Shown here in pieces: positions 1 through 6,768 of a stretch of DNA of 11,868 nucleotides. Origin of the DNA: an uncultured Sphingorhabdus sp. (GTDB lineage: Bacteria; Pseudomonadota; Alphaproteobacteria; Sphingomonadales; Sphingomonadaceae); the NCBI GenBank assembly GCA_937873665.1, contig CALMYW010000506.1, positions 1-11,868 of the forward strand, in the 5' to 3' direction. Every line of letters begins with the position of its first letter. Positions within the stretch are counted from its first letter, which is position 1. The notes under the pieces are model-generated. The model did no database searches and was not told where the DNA came from. It saw only the letters and a program-made list of their open reading frames with translations. The position numbers were made by a program, and so were the translations under genes.

Positions 1-1052
1 TTATTGATTCCTTCATCGACACCTCACCTTCGAAGATTAGCTGGTCGCGATCACTGAAGAATGAGCTCGTGAATCTGCGCAAGATTGGACATGATGAAAG
101 GTCTGTTGCCACATGCCTATATCGTCCATTTACGAAGCAATGGGCCTACTACAGCCGCAGGTTCAACGAGGGCGTTGGACAAATGCTGCGCTTTTTTCCT
201 GACCCGGATTCTCAAAATCTCTCAATCAGCATTTCTGGAAATGGCGCCAAGGACTTCAGCTGCGTTGTCACAAGTGCTTGGAACGATGTGCAGCTTCATT
301 TCAATGGTCAGGCATTTCCGCTCTACATCTACGACGAAATGGCACAACAATCCGACGTCGGCTTGTTTCCCGGCCAGGCCACTGGAGGCCCATGCCGCCG
401 TGACGCCATTACCGACGCCGGCCTCGCCCACTTCCAGTCCGCCTATCCCGGCGAGGCGATCAGCAAGGAAGATCTGTTCTACTACATCTACGGCATCCTG
501 CACTCGCCGGACTACCGCGAACGCTACGCCGACAATCTGAGCAAGGAATTGCCGCGGATACCGCGCGTAAGGAAGGCGGAAGACTTCTGGCATTTCAGCA
601 AGGCGGGTCGCGACTTGGCGGCGCTGCACCTGAACTACGAGACGGTGGACAAGTACCCGCTCGATATTCAGACCAAGGGCAAGCTTGCCGACGCTGACTA
701 CCGCGTCGAGAAAATGAAGTTCGCCAAGAAGAAGGACCCCGAGACCGGGAAGTCCGTCAACGACCGCAGCACGGTGATCTACAACTCCAAGATCACCATG
801 ACCGGCATCCCGGAAGCGGCGTGGGACTACGTGGTTAACGGCAAGGCCGCTCTGGACTGGGTCATGGAACGCCAAGCCGTGCGTGTGGACAAGGCCAGCG
901 GCATCGTCAACGACGCCAATGACTGGGCCATCGAGACCATGGGCGACCCGAAGTACCCGCTGGAGCTATTCCAGCGCGTGGTCACGGTGAGTCTGGAGAC
1001 CCAGAAGATCGTGGCGGGCCTGCCTGCGCTGGATATTCGAGAGGACGGGTAA
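1..1052 (+). CDS. Type ISP restriction-modification enzyme, C-terminal part (5' end outside window)
   Basis: The frame is open from base 3 to the TAA at 1050-1052, so this is the last ~349 residues of a longer protein; the GTG at 69 is only an internal codon. The sequence resembles the C-terminal target-recognition region of single-chain type ISP enzymes (LlaGI/LlaBIII family). Hallmarks are YRPFTKQWAYYSRRFNE near the start, then DLFYYIYGILHSPDYRERY, LPRIPRVRKAEDFW, a TVIYN stretch, and ALDWVMERQAVR followed by GIVNDANDW near the end. Family knowledge: these proteins join a nuclease, a superfamily 2 helicase, an N6-adenine methyltransferase and a DNA-recognition domain in ~1,500-1,600 residues, and cleave unmethylated DNA after ATP-driven translocation. 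Only the recognition end is visible, so nuclease and methyltransferase integrity cannot be judged. The next gene starts 42 nt downstream on the same strand, compatible with co-transcription. Confidence 0.88.
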   Translation, partial: IDSFIDTSPSKISWSRSLKNELVNLRKIGHDERSVATCLYRPFTKQWAYYSRRFNEGVGQMLRFFPDPDSQNLSISISGNGAKDFSCVVTSAWNDVQLHFNGQAFPLYIYDEMAQQSDVGLFPGQATGGPCRRDAITDAGLAHFQSAYPGEAISKEDLFYYIYGILHSPDYRERYADNLSKELPRIPRVRKAEDFWHFSKAGRDLAALHLNYETVDKYPLDIQTKGKLADADYRVEKMKFAKKKDPETGKSVNDRSTVIYNSKITMTGIPEAAWDYVVNGKAALDWVMERQAVRVDKASGIVNDANDWAIETMGDPKYPLELFQRVVTVSLETQKIVAGLPALDIREDG

Positions 1053-1094
1053 GGAAGGGCGATTCGTTGGTGGGACATCAGGGGATGGCACACA

Positions 1095-4000
1095 ATGACA
1101 CTGGCTGAACGCATCGTTGCGCTGTTGCAGCAGCGACCGAATCTGAAAGCTGCCGAGATTGCCTCGGCGCTCGGCGTCGAGCGACGGGACGTCAATCGAT
1201 GCCTGTCGCATGATCTCGCTGGTCGTGCTCGCCAAAGCGAAACCTATCGATGGAGCCTGAACGGGCAGACGGCTGCGCCAGTCGAGCGGGCAACCGAACC
1301 CGTCACCGAAATCGCCAGGATGATGCGCTACTACCTCGAGTGCATCGGCCAGGACAGCGATGAGGGAGTCAGCGCGTTTGCGGCGAGCCAGTTCGATTTG
1401 GACTATGCCGAATTGCCCGTGATGCCCCTCCCGGGGACCAGCGCGGATTGGTGGAATGCCCCAGGTGCTGCCCGACTCCTGGGCAAAGTGCGTGCAGATC
1501 GAAACAAGCTGATCGCCTACGTCGGCTATCCCGTCCGCCTGCGGAAGCAACGCTCAGCGAGATGGGAGGGTTTCTTGGTGGAGCCCGTGATGCTCTGGCC
1601 CATTGAGCTACCTGCTCAACCAGGTGACCCGTACCGATTGCAGGATGAGATCCCGACCCCCAACTTCAAATTCTTGAAGAGTCTGGCGGTAGGTGATCCC
1701 AGCCAGATGATGGAGGAAGCCACCCGGCTCGCCAACGATCTCGGAATGAACAATCCGATCGATGATCAGCCTGAAGTGGATGAGCTCTTGGTTCGGCTGG
1801 GGCAAGTTCGCGCTGATTGGGACTGGCAGGAACCGATCGACCTCGAGGCATGTTCGGAGGGTCCGCCACTTTCGCAGTTGCAGACAGCGGGCATCTACAA
1901 CCGGGCCGTCATCCTGACGGGCGAGCGTTCTCCCTATACCCAGGGATTGGAAAGCGAGCTCAAGCTACTCGCAAGCAAGGCAGAGCGTGACCTCTCAGGT
2001 ACAGCACTCGGCGCGTGGCTTACGGGGCAAATGGCTGAGCCAGAGGCGGTGGACGACGAGCCATTGCTCGAAGTGCTGCCGATGAATTCGGAACAGCGTG
2101 AGGCTGTCCGATCCGCTCTAGGCGCCCCTATAACAGTGGTTACCGGCCCGCCAGGGACCGGCAAGTCGCAAGTCGTGACCAACCTCCTGGTCAATGCGGC
2201 TTGGCGTCGAAAGAAGGTGCTGTTCGCCAGCAAGAACAACAAGGCTGTGGATGTCGTGGAAGCCCGTGTCAACGGGCTGGGCAACAGGCCGGTCTTGCTG
2301 CGCATGGGTTCCAAGGAGTACCAGGCCAAGCTTGGTGACTACCTGACGGCCATGCTGTCGGGAACGGTGACCAAAGACGACGAGCTCAGCTATCAAGAAG
2401 GTCTTGATCGCCATCGTCAACTTGCCGCGCGGATAAAACAGCTAGACGACGCCCAGGATCGGACGCTGCAGGCTCGCAACCGCGCGGATCAGCTCGATGC
2501 GGCAGCGGAGGACTACAGGCGGCTGTTTGGGGCGGAACGATTCAATGCGTTAGACGGCAGCCTCATCGAGGCAGCACCTGCAGCGATCGCACGTTACCGG
2601 GAGGCAATCGCCGCGGCAGACATCCGTGGCGCAGGCTTCTTCGGACGGCTGCTCGGCAAGCTGAATCGATCTGCTCGGCTCGGTGCACTGTCCGAAGCAG
2701 TCACCAATCTGAACGGCTTGGCCGCCCACTTGGGCGCCTCACTCCCGCGCGATGCGGAGATGCCTTCATTCGATGAGCATCTGGAGGCCGTCAAGGAGCT
2801 GGAGCGACGTGTTGACGCGGGCAAGCAAGTGTTGGCGTATCAACAAGCGTTGGAAGTATTACGTGCCAGCCCGCCATTCGAGGAGATCGCACGACAACGG
2901 CAGCAACTCGGCGAGCAACTTGCGAAGAACTGTGCTGGACTATGGCGTGACTACGTTCAACTTGCACCAAAGCGTCTTTCCGCTTCCGAGCGGAGAGATG
3001 TGTCCGACTATGCCGCACTCCTGCAGCTGGTGAGTGGACCGGAGTCGCAGACCATCAGTTCGACCGTTAGGGCCCGTGCCAAGGCGCTGCAACAAAAAGT
3101 CACCAAGCTGTTTTCATGCTGGGCTGTCACGTCTCTCTCTGCACGCGGAAAAGTGCCGTTCGAGCCAGGCTACTTCGATTTGGTCGTGATCGATGAGGCG
3201 AGCCAATGCGATATCGCGTCGGCACTGCCGTTGCTGTACCGCGCAAAGCGCGCGGTCATCATCGGAGACCCGATGCAGCTGAAGCACATCAGCTCGCTGA
3301 CCAAGCAGAAGGAAAGCGAGCTTCAGCAGAAGTACGATCTTGTGGAAACGCGTGCGGCTTGGATGTATTCGGTCAACTCGTTGTATGACCTGGCTGCCGG
3401 AATCGTCAGCTCGGAAAGCATCGTTAACTTGCGTGATCACCATCGTTCACACGCGAACATCATCGAATTCTCCAATCACGAGTTCTATGGAGATCGTTTG
3501 CGCGTGGCCACGAAGTACAACAGCCTGAAGCGACCACGAAATGCCGAACCGGGGGTCGTGTGGCAAGACATCAGGGGGCGAGTTGCGGCTCCCAGGGGCG
3601 GCGGAGCCTCCAATTCGGCTGAAGCAACCGCCGTTGTGTCGGCGCTCCGCGACCTACTGGTCGACAGGGGATATCAAGGTTCGGTTGGCGTGGTGACACC
3701 TTTCCGTGCGCAGGTGGCGTTGCTTCAGCGCGCGGTGGCGGATGATCCGCAGCTGACGGCAGTCGCCGCACGAGCGGAGCTGTTGGTGGACACGGTTCAC
3801 AAGTTTCAGGGAGATGAGCGCGATGTCATGTTCTTCTCGCCTGTCGTCTCAGCGGGCATGCCACAAGGTGGGCTCTCGTTCCTGAGAGCGAACGGAAATC
3901 TCTTTAACGTGGCGATTACGCGCGCTCGTGGGCTACTCCACGTGGTCGGTGACCGCGCCGCGGCATCGTCGTGTGGAGTCGACTATCTCGCCAAATTCTC

Positions 4001-4433
4001 GAAGCACGTGGAGTCGATTTCAGACACTAGTGGTCCACATTCGACAGCTTCCATGGCAAGTCACGACCTTGGCGCTCGATACCCGGCTGTGGCCAATCCC
4101 GAGCGCGTATCGGAGTGGGAGCACCTCTTCTATGCGGCGCTCTACAACGCCGGGCTCAGGCCGATCCCACAGTTCAAAGTGGAACAATACGACCTCGACT
4201 TCGCGCTATTCGATGGGGAGCGTTGCTTGAACATCGAGGTCGATGGCGAGAAGTATCACAGGAGTTGGACAGGGGACTTGTGCCATCGCGATCAGTTGAG
4301 AAATCAGCGGCTGATTGAGCTTGGCTGGGAAGTGAAGCGATTCTGGGTATATGAGATTCGTGATCGGCTAGACGACTGCGTGAAGGCTGTTAAAGATTGG
4401 GCCCGCAATCGCAATCGGGCCTCCATTGGCTGA
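1095..4433 (+). CDS. SF1 (COG1112-like) helicase with N-terminal winged helix and C-terminal DUF559/Vsr-like nuclease
   Basis: The 1,112-residue protein starts at ATG 1095 with a modest GGGG-type ribosome site at 1081-1084. Residues ~1-55 look like a winged helix (KAAEIASALGVERRDVNRCL). Superfamily 1 motifs follow in order: Q-motif glutamine Q334, Walker A GPPGTGKS 351-358, motif Ia FASKNNKAVD, Walker B IDEASQ (D700-E701), GDPMQL 724-729, DHHRSH, motif V HKFQGDERD 902-910 and motif VI NVAITRAR 938-945. Between Walker A and B lies a ~270-residue helical insert (about 420-670), partly coiled coil. After the helicase core, residues ~1008-1103 match the DUF559/MTES_1575 Vsr-like nuclease pattern: D1035, then E1048-x-D1050, with DQLRNQRLIELGWEVKRFW behind it. 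It is therefore likely an ATP-driven helicase/translocase carrying a nuclease, acting on nucleic acid in the cytoplasm. Substrate (DNA or RNA) is unknown; COG1112 relatives occur in Mokosh and other defence systems. Co-directional with the McrBC-like genes, 86 nt upstream of them. Confidence 0.92.
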   Translation: MTLAERIVALLQQRPNLKAAEIASALGVERRDVNRCLSHDLAGRARQSETYRWSLNGQTAAPVERATEPVTEIARMMRYYLECIGQDSDEGVSAFAASQFDLDYAELPVMPLPGTSADWWNAPGAARLLGKVRADRNKLIAYVGYPVRLRKQRSARWEGFLVEPVMLWPIELPAQPGDPYRLQDEIPTPNFKFLKSLAVGDPSQMMEEATRLANDLGMNNPIDDQPEVDELLVRLGQVRADWDWQEPIDLEACSEGPPLSQLQTAGIYNRAVILTGERSPYTQGLESELKLLASKAERDLSGTALGAWLTGQMAEPEAVDDEPLLEVLPMNSEQREAVRSALGAPITVVTGPPGTGKSQVVTNLLVNAAWRRKKVLFASKNNKAVDVVEARVNGLGNRPVLLRMGSKEYQAKLGDYLTAMLSGTVTKDDELSYQEGLDRHRQLAARIKQLDDAQDRTLQARNRADQLDAAAEDYRRLFGAERFNALDGSLIEAAPAAIARYREAIAAADIRGAGFFGRLLGKLNRSARLGALSEAVTNLNGLAAHLGASLPRDAEMPSFDEHLEAVKELERRVDAGKQVLAYQQALEVLRASPPFEEIARQRQQLGEQLAKNCAGLWRDYVQLAPKRLSASERRDVSDYAALLQLVSGPESQTISSTVRARAKALQQKVTKLFSCWAVTSLSARGKVPFEPGYFDLVVIDEASQCDIASALPLLYRAKRAVIIGDPMQLKHISSLTKQKESELQQKYDLVETRAAWMYSVNSLYDLAAGIVSSESIVNLRDHHRSHANIIEFSNHEFYGDRLRVATKYNSLKRPRNAEPGVVWQDIRGRVAAPRGGGASNSAEATAVVSALRDLLVDRGYQGSVGVVTPFRAQVALLQRAVADDPQLTAVAARAELLVDTVHKFQGDERDVMFFSPVVSAGMPQGGLSFLRANGNLFNVAITRARGLLHVVGDRAAASSCGVDYLAKFSKHVESISDTSGPHSTASMASHDLGARYPAVANPERVSEWEHLFYAALYNAGLRPIPQFKVEQYDLDFALFDGERCLNIEVDGEKYHRSWTGDLCHRDQLRNQRLIELGWEVKRFWVYEIRDRLDDCVKAVKDWARNRNRASIG

Positions 4434-4451
4434 TGGTCGCAATGCGCAGGC

Positions 4452-4485
4452 GTCACATTGAGAGTCGACCTTCTTCGGTCGTGAC
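4452..4485 (+). other. Imperfect inverted repeat between helicase and McrB-like genes
   Basis: In the 86-nt gap, CGACC (4466-4470) and GGTCG (4477-4481) form a perfect 5-bp stem around the loop TTCTTC. Outer arms GTCA (4452-4455) and TGAC (4482-4485) can extend it across a 10-nt left bulge. No T-run follows, so it is not a standard intrinsic terminator. It might be a processing site, an attenuating hairpin or an operator half-site. A TTGAGA at 4458-4463 resembles a -35 box, but no good -10 lies at the right distance. Function is unproven. Confidence 0.3.
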
Positions 4486-4519
4486 GTTCAGATGGAAGGA
4501 ATGACGAGGGTACTGTTGG

Positions 4520-5392
4520 ATGTCGATCGATCTGAAGAGTGACGACGGGCTACGGAGCGCTTGCGAGGGCGCGATTGAGCAACATCGGCGAAATCATCAT
4601 CTGGACGAATGGCTGGAAAGACTCAAGCAATGGCTGTCGCGCGTCGGGTCCATTGACCGCCAGGACTTCCTAAGTGAGATGTTCCAGCAGGAACTGTGGG
4701 AAAACGACACGATCTCGTCGACGGGATTGGGCCATGTCAACGTATCCCGCGTCATCGCCGACAAGGAGATTGCAGAGAAGCTCTGGGAGCTGAAGCAATC
4801 GACGATTCCCTCCCTGCCGGAAGATCGCCTGAAATGGTTTGCCGATGCCTGGGACGAAGTGGCGAACTTGGTCGAGGCGCGGACCGACCGAAAGCCTAGG
4901 CTCAAGATGTATCGTGTGTTCGCATCTCTCTGGCCGACGTACTTTACGACGGTTGCTCACATCAACAAGCTGCGGCGGCTCGCTAGGGCGATGGGTTTGA
5001 GCCGTGGCATCGAACACGATACCGAACTACATCAGAGGGTTCTGGAGCGTGTGGACGCTGTTGGGGCCAAGCCATCCTCACGAGAGGAGCGGATGACCTT
5101 GCCCTGGCTTCTGTTCGTGCACTACGTGGAAGACCGCGGCACTGATGCGACAGAGGTTCCAAGCGACGTTCCCGGGGATGCCAAACTCAACCCACTCCCC
5201 GCGAATCGGCGTCGCCGAGGAATGCTGGCGATCGCAGGACTGATCCCAAGCCTGCTCGCCATGCTGGAGTTTGCGAAGGACGGTTGCAAGCGTGCGGACT
5301 TCCTCGAGCACATTCGCTCGGTCAATCCAAAACTGGCTCCATCGTCGCTTGCGACCAATCTCAACGCACTCATCGCTGCGTGCGATTGGTGA
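4520..5392 (+). CDS. McrB-like NTPase, N-terminal fragment (frame broken at 5390)
   Basis: The start is ATG 4520, with GAGGG at 4506-4510 as a reasonable ribosome site; an in-frame TGA at 4502 excludes a longer product. The 290 residues are mostly helical and match no domain I can name. They hold tryptophan-rich helices (LERLKQWLSRVG, LKWFADAWDEVANL) and no signal peptide or membrane segment. The last ~34 residues (from RADFLEHIRSVNPKL to IAACDW) read like the first helices of a winged-helix domain, but the stop at 5390-5392 falls before the wing. The missing part (DDLELTPRGEALLETG) begins one base later in the +1 frame, at 5391. I therefore read this as the front portion of an AAA+ McrB-like protein of ~750 residues. 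In McrB proteins the N-terminal part commonly recognises the DNA target; that role here is inference. If the break is real, this fragment would be made alone and lack an ATPase. Confidence 0.78.
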   Translation: MSIDLKSDDGLRSACEGAIEQHRRNHHLDEWLERLKQWLSRVGSIDRQDFLSEMFQQELWENDTISSTGLGHVNVSRVIADKEIAEKLWELKQSTIPSLPEDRLKWFADAWDEVANLVEARTDRKPRLKMYRVFASLWPTYFTTVAHINKLRRLARAMGLSRGIEHDTELHQRVLERVDAVGAKPSSREERMTLPWLLFVHYVEDRGTDATEVPSDVPGDAKLNPLPANRRRRGMLAIAGLIPSLLAMLEFAKDGCKRADFLEHIRSVNPKLAPSSLATNLNALIAACDW

Positions 5393-5396
5393 TGAT
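5381..5396 (+). other. Apparent +1 frameshift site in the McrB-like gene
   Basis: The frame of the N-terminal part reads TGC GAT TGG TGA (5381-5392). Skipping T5390 gives GAT GAT CTC GAG, which continues directly into the wing of the same winged-helix domain. The site is a slow-looking TGG-TGA-TGA context with local repeats (GATTG, GATGAT). Explanations: assembly error, a natural indel (for example loss of one copy of a tandem GATTG, a 5-nt deletion giving exactly this phase), or +1 recoding at the stop codon. ATG 5392 overlaps the stop but encodes only four residues, so simple ATGA coupling does not rescue the downstream frame. Confidence 0.7.
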
Positions 5397-6767
5397 CTCG
5401 AGCTGACGCCGCGAGGCGAAGCCTTGCTGGAAACGGGCGAACCAGAAGAGGTCTCGGACTGGCTACTCACTCGGATTCTCGGCTTCGACAACTTGCTATA
5501 CATGCTTCGCAGCAGCCCACTTCCCTTCAAGCAAGTCATCGCCAACCTGCAGCAGGTGAATCCTGGCTGGACCAGCAACTTCGCTCCGACAGCCTTGGTG
5601 GGCTGGGTGAAGGGCATGGAACTGGCCGTAGCGGACGCAAACAAGGTGCTCCATCTGACCGATAGAGGCCAGGAATGGGCATCTCGAATCCACTGGACGC
5701 CCGGGGCATTGGCCGCCACCAATACGTCGGTTGCCCTAGGCGAGACGGAATCCAGCGTCCCAAGCAAGAACGATTTGTGGGCGCAACTGCCATCGCTGGC
5801 TTCGATCAACACAAGCTTCCCGACCCAGATTGCTTTCGGCCCGCAGCTGATTGCCAGGTTGCACGCAGGGCTGTGGAATCGAAATCATCCGCGTCGCCAT
5901 TTCGCGGTACTCACCGGGCTCAGTGGGGCCGGTAAGACCTTGCTCGCGATGTGCTACGCAAAAGGACTATGGGCAAGCCAACCCGACCAGGCCGGTTGGT
6001 ATGTCGTGCCTGTACAGCCAGGCTGGCACGACCCGAGCAGCTTGCTGGGCTATGTCAATCCGATCGACAACAATGTCTACGTTCGCACGGGGTTTCTCGA
6101 TTTCCTGCTCCGGGCCAACGCCGATCCGGATCGCCCCTACACGGTTCTGCTGGACGAGATGAATCTCTCGCATCCAGAACAGTACCTCGCCCCCCTACTG
6201 TCCGCGATGGAGAGCGGTGGTGACATCGAGCTACACGCGCTAGGCGATGAGGTGGGCGATGTGCCGGCAAAGATCCCGTACCCGCAGAACCTCGTCATCA
6301 TCGGGACCGTCAACATGGACGAGACCACGCATGGATTGAGTGACAAGGTGCTGGATCGGGCGTCGGTCATCGAGTTCTGGGACATCGACGTTGACAGCTT
6401 CCCAGGCTGGAAGACAACGGGCCTAGATGCCACGAGCAGCGCATTGGTCAGGGATGTGCTTGGCACACTTGTAAAAGCCCTGCGTCCGGTCCGTCTGCAT
6501 TTTGGCTGGCGAACAATCGGTGATGTGATTGGTTACGTGGAAGCGGCGACGACCGGCGGTGCATTCGACGCCAAGACGTCCCTGGACCATGCCATCTACT
6601 CGAAGGTCTTGCCGAAGTTGCGTGGCGAGGACACGCAGCGGCTGCGTGCTGCATTCGAAGAGGTCGAAAGCGTCTTGCGTACGCGGGACCTTACCGAATC
6701 GGCGAACAAGGTCGCAGACCTGGCGACGGATCTACACCAACTGGGAAGCGCGCGCTTTTGGCGCTGA
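5391..6767 (+). CDS. McrB-like AAA+ NTPase, C-terminal part (winged helix plus motor domain)
   Basis: Coding character in this frame begins at about 5391. The frame is open further up, with a TTG at 5271, but that stretch is an arginine/serine-rich shadow of the preceding gene. A TTG at 5424 with GAGG upstream (5413-5416), or ATG 5502, could serve as an independent start. Domains: the wing of the split winged helix (LELTPRGEALLETG), a second winged helix at 5526-5691 (FKQVIANL to LHLTDRGQEWAS), then the AAA+ motor. Walker A is GLSGAGKT (5916-5939). The strand PVQPGWHDPSSLLGYVNP is typical of McrB-like proteins, Walker B is LLDEMN (6147-6164), and the sensor region is GTVNMDETTHGLSDKVLDRA with a probable arginine finger. 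McrB itself is a GTPase with an MNTAD signature; here the equivalent is VNMDE, as in a common McrB-like subfamily, so ATP or GTP use is open. It would form a ring that activates the nuclease encoded 1 nt downstream. Confidence 0.85.
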   Translation, partial: DDLELTPRGEALLETGEPEEVSDWLLTRILGFDNLLYMLRSSPLPFKQVIANLQQVNPGWTSNFAPTALVGWVKGMELAVADANKVLHLTDRGQEWASRIHWTPGALAATNTSVALGETESSVPSKNDLWAQLPSLASINTSFPTQIAFGPQLIARLHAGLWNRNHPRRHFAVLTGLSGAGKTLLAMCYAKGLWASQPDQAGWYVVPVQPGWHDPSSLLGYVNPIDNNVYVRTGFLDFLLRANADPDRPYTVLLDEMNLSHPEQYLAPLLSAMESGGDIELHALGDEVGDVPAKIPYPQNLVIIGTVNMDETTHGLSDKVLDRASVIEFWDIDVDSFPGWKTTGLDATSSALVRDVLGTLVKALRPVRLHFGWRTIGDVIGYVEAATTGGAFDAKTSLDHAIYSKVLPKLRGEDTQRLRAAFEEVESVLRTRDLTESANKVADLATDLHQLGSARFWR

Positions 6768-6768
6768 C

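Noticed and set aside
222..875. Long open frame on the - strand (217 residues).
   Set aside because: It lies antisense to the well-recognised type ISP coding region. High GC and codon bias commonly create such frames; the product shows no family motif.
4501..4542. Thirteen-codon frame from ATG 4501 as a possible leader peptide.
   Set aside because: Its GGAAGGA abuts the ATG with no spacer, and the peptide has no attenuation-like codon run; too little to support a gene.
5271..5390. TTG at 5271 as the start of the AAA+ protein.
   Set aside because: Between 5271 and 5390 this frame reads as an arginine/serine-rich shadow, while the other frame encodes sensible winged-helix helices. Coding character in this frame begins only at about 5391.
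6529..6768. Extended start of the McrC-like protein at 6529.
   Set aside because: The extra ~80 residues overlap the AAA+ gene and are basic shadow sequence. ATG 6769, 1 nt after the AAA+ stop, is the natural start.
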